Below are positions 17,379 through 26,472 of a stretch of DNA of 64,000 nucleotides, piece after piece. The position numbers and the translations under genes are program-made. Numbering within the stretch: position 1 is the stretch's first letter; every line of letters starts with the position of its first letter. The stretch comes from Treponema sp. GTDB lineage: Bacteria > Spirochaetota > Spirochaetia > Treponematales > Treponemataceae. Under the pieces are notes generated by a model. That model did not search any database. It was not told the origin of the DNA and was given only the letters and a program-made list of their open reading frames with translations. Location: positions 1 through 64,000 of the forward strand of contig JAGBIY010000009.1 of NCBI GenBank assembly GCA_017934745.1. The letters run 5' to 3'.

Positions 17379-18401
17379 TCACGACTTAGTAAGTCCGAAA
17401 CTGCTCAGAGGAATCGCCTTCGAATACGCCAGCGGGAAGCTGGTCGAACTCAGTTCAGGGAACGTGATTCCGCTGTTGAGGGAGAAGGTCGGGTTCGTGC
17501 CCGACTTGTTGAGAATCTGCGCGATGAATTTGCCGAATTTGAGCGTGTTCAAAGTCGCCGTCAACGGAACGGTGCCGCTGGAAGAAGTGATGGCGGAAGC
17601 GTTCGCCGTGTCGAGAGAGATTACGGAACTGTCCCCCGTCGTTATCGAGCAGGTCTTCACGAGATAGCTCCACGCAGAGCTTCCAGAATTCGACACTCCG
17701 AGGTTGAAATTCACCTTCATGTTCAAGTCGACATTGTCGAAAACGCTTGAGTCGACTGATTTTCCGGCGACGATGTTCGCGGCAGTCTTTGCAGCCGTCG
17801 TCGCTGACATTCCGCTGTTCTTGAACGCCGAGACAAGCTCCGAGACGGTCGGGAGGACGAGTTTCGGGCTTGAGAGAGTGAAACTCGGCTTGATGATTGG
17901 AGCGTTCACTGATTTGTTGAACGGAAGGCTCAGAGTCTTGTTCGTGAGGGAAGTCACCTTGCTCAAATCGAGGCCGACAGTCCCGGCCACGTTGAACGGA
18001 AGGGACTTCGCGCCGGACGTGTACGATTTCGCGAAGTTGATGAGGGAATCATACGGAACCTTGAAGTTGAACGTGTTCGACTTCGTCGATTTCGCGGAAA
18101 GGGACACGCCCTCGTTCGCGGTGATGCTCGTGAAAGCGTTCCCGTTGCAGGTGATGTCCGCCGCGACTTTCGACACGGAAACAGCCACGGCATACGGGTT
18201 CGTTATCGAATAGTTGCACTTGAACGTGACACCCTCCGTGTCGAGCGAATTGATGGCGATGTCCTTGAAGCTCAAAGTCGGCTTCGACACTGTGCTCCCC
18301 GAAAGAAGCTTTGTGAAATCGCTGGTAGAGCATGAAAGGACAGAGCCGGCGACCAACGCGGCCGAGACGATGCCCGCCGCAAAAAGCTTGATTTTTTTCA
18401 T
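17379..18401 (-). CDS. putative lipoprotein with LEA14-like (WHy) domain
   Basis: A 340-residue protein with a spirochete-type lipobox (signal peptide ending VLSC, Cys about 24). Residues about 40-130 have the LEA type 2/WHy pattern: alternating short strands with NPYAVAVSVSKV and a conserved N-P. The rest is a Ser/Thr/Lys-rich beta-strand protein. LEA-2 domains are found in some bacterial surface and stress proteins, without a defined reaction. It lies between oppB and the oppC-oppD fusion in the operon, which suggests an envelope role near the transporter, as an inference. Confidence 0.75.
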   Translation of the reverse strand: MKKIKLFAAGIVSAALVAGSVLSCSTSDFTKLLSGSTVSKPTLSFKDIAINSLDTEGVTFKCNYSITNPYAVAVSVSKVAADITCNGNAFTSITANEGVSLSAKSTKSNTFNFKVPYDSLINFAKSYTSGAKSLPFNVAGTVGLDLSKVTSLTNKTLSLPFNKSVNAPIIKPSFTLSSPKLVLPTVSELVSAFKNSGMSATTAAKTAANIVAGKSVDSSVFDNVDLNMKVNFNLGVSNSGSSAWSYLVKTCSITTGDSSVISLDTANASAITSSSGTVPLTATLNTLKFGKFIAQILNKSGTNPTFSLNSGITFPELSSTSFPLAYSKAIPLSSFGLTKS

Positions 18402-18467
18402 TTTATGACTCCTATAAAAATAAAATCCCCAACAAACCTGTTCGGAAAATTCAGTTTCGGAACAGGT

Positions 18468-19559
18468 CTAATTTTTTCCATAGCGAATCCGCGGGTCGAC
18501 AACGGCGAGGAGGATGTCGGAGACGACCATGCCGACAAGGACGAGGAACGCTATGAACATTGAATTCGCCAAGACCAGGTTCACGTCCTGCTGAAGCACC
18601 GCCTCGTACATCAGCCTTCCGATTCCGGGATAGGCGAAGATGATTTCGAGGACGAGAGAGCCTGAGAAAAGTCCCGCCAGAAGGTTCGCGCTGCCGGTTA
18701 TGTACGGGTTCAGTGTGTTCCTGAACGCATGGTTCAAGAACACGCGCCTTTCCGATACCCCCCGCGCGCGCAGCGCCTGTATGTACGGAAGCCCCATCTG
18801 GTCGAGCATCGTCGAGCGAATCATGCGCATCGTCGAGCCGAAACCGCCCAAAAACGAAGCGAGGAGCGGAAGGAACACATGGTGCGCGTAGGAGAATGTG
18901 AATTTCGCGGGATTCTCGGCGAACGGAAAGTCTGGATAGCCCGTGACGGGGAAGAGACTCGTCGCGCTCGCGAAGAGCTGGAGCAGAATCAAAAGAAGGA
19001 TTCCGGGGAAAGCGTGGAAGAAAAGAGCGAAGAAAGTCGCCGCCACATCGGTCTTCGTCCCCACCTTGCTTGAGAAATAGACGCCGAGAACGAACGAGAA
19101 GACAGTGATGAAGACGAGCGAAATCAAATTCAGCACGAGTGAATTGACGATTCTGCTTTTTATCAGGAACGACACGGGCGCGCGCGAAATAAGGCTCACG
19201 CCGAGGTCGTGGTCGACGACGACGCGCTTGAGCCATTTGAAGTACTGCACGGTGAACGGATCGTCGAGTCCAAGCTCAGCCCTGGTGGCGGCCATCTGCT
19301 CTTCTGTGAACGACTTGTCTCCGCCGGCGTGGCCGCCGCGCACGTCCGACGTCTGGCTCATGAGCTGCTGCGCCATCATCTGGTCGACGATGTCGCCCGG
19401 AGCCAAAGCCATGAGAGCGAACAACGCCCATCCCAAAAGGAAGAGGATTGCGACCATCGTCAAAAGTCTTCCCGCGACAAAAGAGCCTAGAGGAAAGCGA
19501 GATTTGAACGCCCTCCACGGAAGAGCCGCGGTCTGGAAAAGTCTTCTCAGGAAATTCAT
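18468..19559 (-). CDS. oppB: oligopeptide ABC transporter permease (OppB-like)
   Basis: A 363-residue inner membrane protein. It has an N-terminal membrane helix (RLLTMVAILFLLGWALFALM), a periplasmic loop, and a five-helix permease core with the coupling motif ALRARGVSERRVFLNHAFRN. It pairs with the OppC half of the fused gene to form the membrane pore. Its start overlaps plsC by 4 bp, implying translational coupling. The C-terminus ends in DPRIRYGKN, the usual end of OppB/OppC proteins. Confidence 0.93.
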   Translation of the reverse strand: MNFLRRLFQTAALPWRAFKSRFPLGSFVAGRLLTMVAILFLLGWALFALMALAPGDIVDQMMAQQLMSQTSDVRGGHAGGDKSFTEEQMAATRAELGLDDPFTVQYFKWLKRVVVDHDLGVSLISRAPVSFLIKSRIVNSLVLNLISLVFITVFSFVLGVYFSSKVGTKTDVAATFFALFFHAFPGILLLILLQLFASATSLFPVTGYPDFPFAENPAKFTFSYAHHVFLPLLASFLGGFGSTMRMIRSTMLDQMGLPYIQALRARGVSERRVFLNHAFRNTLNPYITGSANLLAGLFSGSLVLEIIFAYPGIGRLMYEAVLQQDVNLVLANSMFIAFLVLVGMVVSDILLAVVDPRIRYGKN

Positions 19560-20287
19560 TTTCGGCTCTCGTTTTCAGAAAGAGGAGCGCAGACAATCCG
19601 CTCGACCCTGGATGGAAGCTCCTGCATCTCCTCCTTCGTCATGCCGTCGGTGTCGATGGGGTCGTGGATTATCATCTTGACGTGGGCAGGGCGCACATCG
19701 TTGTTCTCTTCGTATATGCGCCACGTTCCATCGATTGTGACCGGAACGACCGGCGACTTGGACTTGAACGCGAGCTTGAAGCTTCCCGGCTTGAATTCTA
19801 TGTGGTGGCCGCCCTTCGAGCGAGTGCCCTCCGGGAAAATCATCTGCGAGTACCCCTTCGAGACGTTCGCGGCAGCGTCGTTTATGGCCTGCAGGGAAGC
19901 CCTCATGCTCTTCCTGTCGATGAACGTGCACTGGAGGAGTTTCATCCAGGACGACAGGAGAGGAATCTTGGAAAGCTCTATCTTCGCCACGAACGCCATC
20001 GGCTTTCCCGAATATCCGTACAGAAGCGGAATGTCCATCAATCCCTGATGGTTCGCTATGAACACGACCGCCTTGTCCTTCGGAAGCTTCTCAAGCCCCT
20101 CCACCTCAACGTCGGACTTGGTGACCTCGAACACGTACCTAGCCCAGACAGGAACGATTCCGTTCACAAGCTCGTCCCGCTCCGCGATTTTCCCCTCGCG
20201 GTCGAGTTTCTTGGCCTTGCGGAGAAGCCCATTCTTTCCAATCATGAACGCCGCGATTTTTATCAAAGCGACTGTCGTCCTAAACAT
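19556..20287 (-). CDS. plsC: 1-acyl-sn-glycerol-3-phosphate acyltransferase
   Basis: A 243-residue PlsC-type acyltransferase. The catalytic NHQGLMD fits HX4D, and FPEGTRSKGG is the substrate-binding motif III. An N-terminal hydrophobic stretch anchors it to the membrane. It acylates lysophosphatidic acid to phosphatidic acid in phospholipid synthesis. It is placed between oppA and oppB with a 4-bp overlap to oppB, an odd location that has no obvious functional logic beyond shared expression. Confidence 0.93.
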   Translation of the reverse strand: MFRTTVALIKIAAFMIGKNGLLRKAKKLDREGKIAERDELVNGIVPVWARYVFEVTKSDVEVEGLEKLPKDKAVVFIANHQGLMDIPLLYGYSGKPMAFVAKIELSKIPLLSSWMKLLQCTFIDRKSMRASLQAINDAAANVSKGYSQMIFPEGTRSKGGHHIEFKPGSFKLAFKSKSPVVPVTIDGTWRIYEENNDVRPAHVKMIIHDPIDTDGMTKEEMQELPSRVERIVCAPLSENESRK

Positions 20288-20317
20288 AAAACCCTCCTAG
20301 TTTCTTCCCAAGACATG

Positions 20318-22213
20318 CTACTCGCAAACATAAACATGGTCGATGTTCGCGCCGTACATGTTGTCGTAGTAGACATTCTCCATGCTCCATCTGTTCTGCA
20401 GGGCGAAGAACGACCTTGAACGGACGAGATAAACGACCGGACACTGCTCAAGTATGATTTGCTGGTACTCTTTCCAAAGCGGAAACGCCTTGTCGTGGTC
20501 GACGATGCAGCTGGCCTCGTTGTACAGATAGTCGACGCGGGCCTCCCATTCCGTCGCGGGCTTTTCCTGCAGTGGATTCCAAAGATGCAGGTTCCCTGAC
20601 GAGACCCAGACGTTGCTCCCCTGTGTCGGAAAAGTTCCTCCGCCGGAAAAGCCAATCATCAAGCTCTGCCAATCGTAGCTTTTGGACATCTGCTCGACAA
20701 GTCGCTGGAAATCGGTCTGCCGCACGTTCACGGTAATCCCCTCTTTCTTTAGAGAATCCGTTATTATCTGGGCTATGTCGCTGTAGATTGAGCTTGTCGA
20801 GACGATTGACAAGTCGAATTCAACCTTTTCGCCGTCGGAATCGTAGAGGAATCCGTCCCCGCCCTTCTTGAAGCCGCACTTCGAAAGCAGTTCCCTCGCC
20901 TTTTCAGGGTCGTACCTGTACTCAAGCTGAACCGAAGAATCGAAATACGCGTTGCTTTCGGGAAAGAAGCTGTACTTCGGCTCGGCAAGCCCCCTGTACG
21001 TCTGGCTGATTATGCGCTCCCTGTTCAGGAGACAGCTCATCGCCTGCCTGAATTCCTTCATGCAGAACCACTTGTAGAAAGGCTTGTCGCTGTTCTTCGG
21101 GTTCTGGTTGAACGTCCAGAACGGAGCCGACTGTCCGCCCTCGGAATTGAACACGGTGTATCCGCTCCTCTTTCCGAGCTTGTTCCCATAGAAGTCGAAA
21201 TTGTTGTCCGCCTTCGAGACGACATCCTCAAGCTGCTCAGGAGTCGGACTGTAGTACTCAAGCTCACCCTTGGAGAAAAGCAGGAGCTTCGTGTTCTCGT
21301 CTCCAAGGATTCTGAGGATTTTCTTCTCCGGATACGCCACGGACTGTCCGTTCCTGTCTTTTTCCCAAAAATCCTTGTTCCTCTCGTAGACTATACGCTG
21401 CCCCGGAGTGTACTCGCTTATGAAATACGGCCCCATGCTCGGAAGCGTTCGTGGATTGATTGAAACGGAATTGAGGTTCTTCACTCCGTCGGCTCCGCCC
21501 TCGTCCTTCGCCTTCTTGTACATGAACGAAGGCCCGAACGTCATGTTCGTCGCGAGAATCGGCTCGGCCACAATCCGAGGAAAATGGAAGACGAACGTGG
21601 CCTCATCGATTTTCTCTATCGTCACTTCCCCGACGCCGCCATCCTCCATGCTCATGAACCTGGAGTTGTAGGCCGAGGACTCCATCCTCTCGTCCCCGTA
21701 AATCTCGTCGTACCAGAAAACAACGTCGTCGCTCGTCACCTTCACCTTGCGGTCGGAGCCGTAGAAGCTCCAGTAGAGGTCGTCCCGAAGCGTGTAGAAG
21801 ACATCGAGCGTCCCCTTCTCCTCGTCGGTTGAAATAGAAAAGGACGCGGCTCGCGGAACCCATTCCTTCTTTATGAAATCGTAGTCGGCCAGCGCGTCCA
21901 AAAGCGGGCTGAGAACGGAATTCGTCTCCGCGTCCCTCTCGGCGATGAGAAGGTTGAAGCTCTTCGGGTCGCCGCTTATCGTCGAATTCCACACGCCTCC
22001 GACCTTTCCGTCCGCATACCGCTGGCCTTTGTACGGACGAGACACAGTGCGCTCGACGATGGAATTCCGGTTCAGCCTCTTGTACTCCTCGATTTCCTCC
22101 AGCGTCATTTCAGGCGCCTTGTAGCACGAGAACAGGCACGCGGCAAACGCAAAAGAGAAAGGAAAAATTCCGCAAAAACGGACGCTCTTTTTCAACTTCA
22201 AAAACAAAGACAT
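20318..22213 (-). CDS. oppA: oligopeptide-binding lipoprotein (OppA-like, solute-binding family 5)
   Basis: A 631-residue lipoprotein with signal peptide and lipobox CLFSC (Cys about 29). The remainder has the SBP family 5 pattern: KPFYKWFCMKEFRQAMSCLLNRE (hinge/lobe motif), YDPEKARELLSKCGF and the C-terminal WNPLQ/EW segment. It captures peptides in the periplasm and delivers them to the OppB/OppC pore. It is first of the opp genes, 11 bp after a kinase-like gene. Ligand specificity cannot be read from sequence. Confidence 0.9.
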   Translation of the reverse strand: MSLFLKLKKSVRFCGIFPFSFAFAACLFSCYKAPEMTLEEIEEYKRLNRNSIVERTVSRPYKGQRYADGKVGGVWNSTISGDPKSFNLLIAERDAETNSVLSPLLDALADYDFIKKEWVPRAASFSISTDEEKGTLDVFYTLRDDLYWSFYGSDRKVKVTSDDVVFWYDEIYGDERMESSAYNSRFMSMEDGGVGEVTIEKIDEATFVFHFPRIVAEPILATNMTFGPSFMYKKAKDEGGADGVKNLNSVSINPRTLPSMGPYFISEYTPGQRIVYERNKDFWEKDRNGQSVAYPEKKILRILGDENTKLLLFSKGELEYYSPTPEQLEDVVSKADNNFDFYGNKLGKRSGYTVFNSEGGQSAPFWTFNQNPKNSDKPFYKWFCMKEFRQAMSCLLNRERIISQTYRGLAEPKYSFFPESNAYFDSSVQLEYRYDPEKARELLSKCGFKKGGDGFLYDSDGEKVEFDLSIVSTSSIYSDIAQIITDSLKKEGITVNVRQTDFQRLVEQMSKSYDWQSLMIGFSGGGTFPTQGSNVWVSSGNLHLWNPLQEKPATEWEARVDYLYNEASCIVDHDKAFPLWKEYQQIILEQCPVVYLVRSRSFFALQNRWSMENVYYDNMYGANIDHVYVCE

Positions 22214-22224
22214 TCTTCAACTCA

Positions 22225-23049
22225 TCAAAAAGATTTTCTCATGGAATCCTGCACGACGTTGACCTTCGAGACAATCTTGAAATCGGGAATCTCAAGGGAA
22301 AGAATGGCGACGGCGCGCTCCACGGAAGCAGAAAGGCTCGCGACACCCTTGAGAGTGACGGTCTTTCCGTCTATTTCCGCGCGGAGGTTGTCTATTTCCA
22401 CGCTGTATGTGAAAACAAGCATGTTCACGATGTTCTGGGCGAGAGTCAGCTCGTACATCTGCTCCTGCCCGATTTTCTCCTTCTCTTCCGTTATCTGGCT
22501 CTTCGCGTATGCGGCAATCGCGTCGGCAGCGGAATCGATGTCCGCCTTCCCGGAATTGACAATCATGTCATATAGAAAGAAATCCGCGATTTTCGCGTTG
22601 AAGAAACTCTTGTGGAAGCCGAGCTGGTGCCAATCGGCCTTCTTCACGGCCTTTCCAGCCTCTTTCAAGTCCGAGCCGAAAAGACGCGCGACACGCTCGG
22701 CGCGGGAGCTTCTCTCCTCGACGATGCGCACGGACACGCAGTTGGCGATGTCCTTCAAGATGAGGAAGGAGCCTCGCCCCACAACAACGCAGTTTCCAGA
22801 AGACACCTCGGACATCATCGCAGTCTTGAGATAGTAAAGATATTCATCCTTGTACCTTGAAAGCGAAGCCCAAATTCCCGGCTTCAAACCGTCGAATTTC
22901 TTCATCATCTCCTCGGAACAGCCAAGCTCCATTATCCTCTTCCTGAGAACCTTCCTGTCAACGAGCTTGTAGCCAAGTTTTCTCGAAAGCGACTCGCAAA
23001 TTTCATCGCCCTTGGAGCCGAACTGCCTAGAAACTGTAATAATCGCCAT
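22225..23049 (-). CDS. cytidylate-kinase-like protein with C-terminal BON-like domain
   Basis: A 274-residue protein. Residues 1-200 resemble the cytidylate-kinase-like family (ITVSRQFGSKGDEICESLSRKLGY with a P-loop-like GSKG, DRKVLRKRI, VVVGRGSFLIL, RIVEERSSRAERVARLFG). Residues about 205-270 look like a BON domain (MYELTLAQNIVNMLVF, LRAEIDGKTVTLKGVASL). The P-loop lacks the classical GKT, so nucleotide kinase activity is uncertain. BON domains bind lipids or partner proteins. It is the first gene of the long minus-strand run to trkA and is divergent from sufC. Confidence 0.75.
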   Translation of the reverse strand: MAIITVSRQFGSKGDEICESLSRKLGYKLVDRKVLRKRIMELGCSEEMMKKFDGLKPGIWASLSRYKDEYLYYLKTAMMSEVSSGNCVVVGRGSFLILKDIANCVSVRIVEERSSRAERVARLFGSDLKEAGKAVKKADWHQLGFHKSFFNAKIADFFLYDMIVNSGKADIDSAADAIAAYAKSQITEEKEKIGQEQMYELTLAQNIVNMLVFTYSVEIDNLRAEIDGKTVTLKGVASLSASVERAVAILSLEIPDFKIVSKVNVVQDSMRKSF

Positions 23050-23201
23050 TTTACCTCCAAAAATTCATCAACATTCGCGTGGATATGATTGTATCACATT
23101 CGGCAAAGTTTTCGATATGCCATTTCTACAAACGCACGTTTTCTGTAGAATACTTGAATCGATACGCAAAAGTAATGTAAGTTATAACCACAAAACAATC
23201 C

Positions 23202-23216
23202 CTAGTTTTTCACTAG
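23202..23216. promoter_or_regulatory. small inverted repeat upstream of the suf operon
   Basis: ctagt-ttttc-actag, 28 bp before the sufC start codon and 18 bp before its GGAGG. It could be an operator for a cluster-sensing repressor, but no Rrf2/IscR gene is visible in this window and 5-bp arms occur by chance. Confidence 0.3.
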
Positions 23217-23243
23217 ACAATTGGGTAATTTCGGAGGCACAAC

Positions 23244-23981
23244 ATGTCACTTCTGGACATACAGAATCTTTCAGTAAACATAGAAAAAAAGCAAGTTCTC
23301 GACGGCGTGAACCTGAGCGTGGACGCCGGGGAGACGCACGTCCTCATGGGACCGAACGGAGCCGGAAAGTCAACGCTCGGATACACGATAATGGGAAACC
23401 CGCGCTACACGGTCTCAAACGGAAAAATCATCTTCGACGGAGAGGACATCACGAAGCTGTCGCCGGACAAGAGGGCGGCGAAGGGAATCTTCCTTTCGTT
23501 CCAGCAGCCGCTCGAGGTTCCGGGAATCACGCTGGAGTCGTTCATCAGGAACGCGCTCCAGCAGCAGACGGGGGAGCGCGTGAAGCTCTTCCAGTTCCAG
23601 AAGGAATTGAAGGCGACGATGCAGCTTTTGAACATGGACGAGTCATACGCCTCGCGCGACCTGAACGTGGGGTTCTCGGGCGGAGAGAGGAAGAAGAGCG
23701 AAATCCTCCAGCTTTTGATGCTCAAGCCGAAGCTCGCGATTCTGGACGAGACCGACTCCGGGCTCGACGTGGACGCAGTGCGCACCGTGTCGAAGGGAAT
23801 CGAGGAGTACCAGAAGAGGCAGAACGGCGCGCTCATCATCATCACCCACTCCACGAAAATCCTCGAGAGCCTGAGCGTGGACAAGACGCACGTCCTCGTG
23901 AAGGGAAAAATCGTCAAGGATTCTGACGGAACGCTCGTGCAGAAAATCAACGAAGAGGGATTCGAGCAGTTTTTGAGATAA
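23244..23981 (+). CDS. sufC: Fe-S cluster assembly ATPase SufC
   Basis: A 245-residue ABC-type ATPase: Walker A GPNGAGKST, FLSFQQPLEVPGI (Q-loop region typical of SufC), signature GFSGGERKKSEI, Walker B LAILDETDSGLD, H-loop ITHST. It drives the SufBCD scaffold that builds Fe-S clusters. GGAGG lies six bases before the ATG. First gene of sufC-B-D-S; all four are on one strand with gaps of 25-40 bp. Confidence 0.97.
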   Translation: MSLLDIQNLSVNIEKKQVLDGVNLSVDAGETHVLMGPNGAGKSTLGYTIMGNPRYTVSNGKIIFDGEDITKLSPDKRAAKGIFLSFQQPLEVPGITLESFIRNALQQQTGERVKLFQFQKELKATMQLLNMDESYASRDLNVGFSGGERKKSEILQLLMLKPKLAILDETDSGLDVDAVRTVSKGIEEYQKRQNGALIIITHSTKILESLSVDKTHVLVKGKIVKDSDGTLVQKINEEGFEQFLR

Positions 23982-24005
23982 GGTCGGAACAGGCGGCGGA
24001 AATTT

Positions 24006-25424
24006 ATGGCAGAGAACAAAGACACGAACATAGAGAAAATCAACGACTCGGAATCCTCCCCCTACGACTTCAAGTACGAGGAGAAGGGATTCTACAGGAA
24101 CAAGAAAGGCTTGACGGCCGAAATCGTCGCCAAGCTCTCGGACGACAAGAACGACCCGGAATGGATGAGGGAATTCAGGCAGAACGCCCTCAAAATCTAC
24201 AACGAGCTGAAGGTTCCAGAATGGGGACCGGACATTTCGGGGCTGAACATCGACGAAATCGCGACATACGTGCGACCGAACACGAAGATGCAGGGAAAGT
24301 GGGAGGACGTCCCGAACGACATCAAGGAGACGTTCGAGAAGCTCGGCATTCCCGAAGCGGAGAGGACAAGTCTCGCGGGCGTGGGAGCGCAGTACGACTC
24401 GGAACTGGTCTACCACAACCTGCAGGACGAGGTGGCGAAACAGGGCGTCATCTACACGGATTTTGAGAGCTCCCTCAGGGGCGAGTACGCCGACATGGTA
24501 AAGGAACACTTCATGCAGCTCGTGAAGCCGGGCGACCACAAGTTCGCGGCACTGCACGGAGCCGTATGGTCGGGCGGAAGCTTTGTCTACGTCCCCAAGG
24601 GCGTGAAGGTCGCAATCCCGCTCCAGTCGTATTTCCGCTTGAACGCGAAGGGCGCGGGACAGTTCGAGCACACGCTCATCATCGTCGACGAGGGGGCGGA
24701 CGTGCACTTCATCGAAGGCTGCTCTGCTCCGAAGTACAACGTCGCGAACCTGCACGCCGGCTGCGTGGAGCTCTACGTCAAGAAGAACGCCCACCTGCGC
24801 TACTCCACCGTGGAGAACTGGTCGAAGAACATGTACAACCTCAACACGAAGAGGGCGCGCGTGGAGGAAGGCGGCTCAATCGAATGGGTCTCCGGCTCGT
24901 TCGGAAGCCACATCTCCTACCTCTATCCCGAAAGCGACCTCGTTGGGAAAGGCGCGAGGGCTGAATTCACGGGCGTTACGTTCGCGGGAAAAGACCAGAA
25001 CCTGGACACGGGCGCGAAAATGCTCCACCTCGCCCCGAACACGACGAGCGTCATAACGACGAAATCGCTCTCGAAATCGGGCGGAATCTCGACGTACAGG
25101 AGCGCGATATACATCGACAAGAAGGCGACAGGCAGCAAGGCGTCCGTGTCGTGCGAGAGCCTCATGCTCGACAACATCTCGCGCTCGGACACGATACCTG
25201 CGATGGACATCCACACGGACGAATGCGACGTGGGACACGAGGCGAAAATCGGGCGAATCTCGAACGACGCGGTTTTCTATCTGATGAGCCGCGGTATTTC
25301 AGAGGAGGAAGCGAGGACGATGATAGTGTCCGGATTCGCGAACCCGGTGAGCAAGGAGCTTCCGCTTGAATACGCAGTGGAGATGAACAACCTCATCAGG
25401 CTGGAAATGAAAGGCTCGCTCTGA
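24006..25424 (+). CDS. sufB: Fe-S cluster assembly scaffold SufB
   Basis: A 472-residue SufB. It has the N-terminal helical part with KGLTAEIVAKLSD and YVRPNTK, the beta-helix core VWSGGSFVYVPKGVKVAIPL and FIEGCSAPKYNVANLHAGCVEL, and the C-terminal DECDVGHEAKIGRI with RGISEEEARTMIVSGF. The assembling cysteine of the core (Cys in LMLDNISRSD/SVSCESL region) is present. It pairs with SufD to form the scaffold on which clusters are made from SufS sulfur. Confidence 0.97.
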   Translation: MAENKDTNIEKINDSESSPYDFKYEEKGFYRNKKGLTAEIVAKLSDDKNDPEWMREFRQNALKIYNELKVPEWGPDISGLNIDEIATYVRPNTKMQGKWEDVPNDIKETFEKLGIPEAERTSLAGVGAQYDSELVYHNLQDEVAKQGVIYTDFESSLRGEYADMVKEHFMQLVKPGDHKFAALHGAVWSGGSFVYVPKGVKVAIPLQSYFRLNAKGAGQFEHTLIIVDEGADVHFIEGCSAPKYNVANLHAGCVELYVKKNAHLRYSTVENWSKNMYNLNTKRARVEEGGSIEWVSGSFGSHISYLYPESDLVGKGARAEFTGVTFAGKDQNLDTGAKMLHLAPNTTSVITTKSLSKSGGISTYRSAIYIDKKATGSKASVSCESLMLDNISRSDTIPAMDIHTDECDVGHEAKIGRISNDAVFYLMSRGISEEEARTMIVSGFANPVSKELPLEYAVEMNNLIRLEMKGSL

Positions 25425-25461
25425 TTTCAATTCCACTTACGCACTGCAGGAGAAAAAATTC

Positions 25462-26445
25462 ATGAAAGCAACAACTGTAAACAAGATACCGGCCCTAACT
25501 TGGTCATGGCTCAAGATGAACGACGCTACGGTGGAAGTGAAGGACGCGCCAATCCACACGGACGCGAAGACCGTGGAGAATCCGAACAAGGCCGACTGCG
25601 TTTCCGTAGAGTCCAACGGATTGAACACGAAAATCGAGACGAGATGCGGATGCACGAAGCCAATCCTTCTCCACTACGAGTTCGAGGACGGGAAGAGATA
25701 TTCGGGAGAGCAGATTATACAGGCCAACGAGAACACAGAAATCACCGTGATAATGGACTACACGAGCGAGAAGGGCGCGTCGGGCTTCTCCGAGATAAGG
25801 ACGAAGCTCATAGCCAAGCCGTACTCGAAAATTCACCTCGTTAAAGTGCAGCTTCTCGGAGATGGCTTCACGCAGATAGACGACACGGAATGCGAGACTG
25901 ACGACAGCGCGCTCATCGACGTGACGCAGATAGAGCTTGGCGGAGGAAAAATCTACGCCCAGGTGAAGAACGAGCTGAACGGCTACCAGTCGAAATTCAA
26001 CTCGGACACGGCCTACATCGCCTCAAAGAAGCAGATTCTCGACATGAACTACGTCGTGAACCACCACGGAGAGAAGACCGACACGAAGATGCACGTGAAG
26101 GGAGTCGTTGACGGAACGGCGACAAAGACATACCGCGGGACAATCGACTTCAAGAACGGCTGCCACGGAGCGACGGGCGACGAGCAGGAAGAGACACTCC
26201 TCCTCTCCCCCACGGCCGTGAACAAGTCCATACCGATGATTCTCTGCGACGAGGAGGACGTTTCTGGAACGCACGGAGCGACACTCGGACGGCTCGGCGC
26301 GGACGAGCTCTTCTACATGCAGTCGCGCGGAATCAGCGAGGACGAGGCGAAGCTGATGATGGCGCGGGCGAAAATCGTGAGCGTGGCGAACCTGATACCG
26401 GATTCCGAGACCGTCGAGAAAATCCTCGACTTCATCGACAACTAG
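25462..26445 (+). CDS. sufD: Fe-S cluster assembly protein SufD
   Basis: A 327-residue SufB/SufD-family protein, shorter than SufB and lacking its N-terminal region. The beta-helix domain runs from about residue 90 to 260. The C-terminal signature DEEDVSGTHGATLGRL with RGISEDEAKLMMARA matches SufD. AGGAG precedes the start. It forms the SufB-SufC-SufD complex with the two upstream products. Confidence 0.93.
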   Translation: MKATTVNKIPALTWSWLKMNDATVEVKDAPIHTDAKTVENPNKADCVSVESNGLNTKIETRCGCTKPILLHYEFEDGKRYSGEQIIQANENTEITVIMDYTSEKGASGFSEIRTKLIAKPYSKIHLVKVQLLGDGFTQIDDTECETDDSALIDVTQIELGGGKIYAQVKNELNGYQSKFNSDTAYIASKKQILDMNYVVNHHGEKTDTKMHVKGVVDGTATKTYRGTIDFKNGCHGATGDEQEETLLLSPTAVNKSIPMILCDEEDVSGTHGATLGRLGADELFYMQSRGISEDEAKLMMARAKIVSVANLIPDSETVEKILDFIDN

Positions 26446-26472
26446 ACGGAAGCGAAAAGCAAGGAGAAAAAA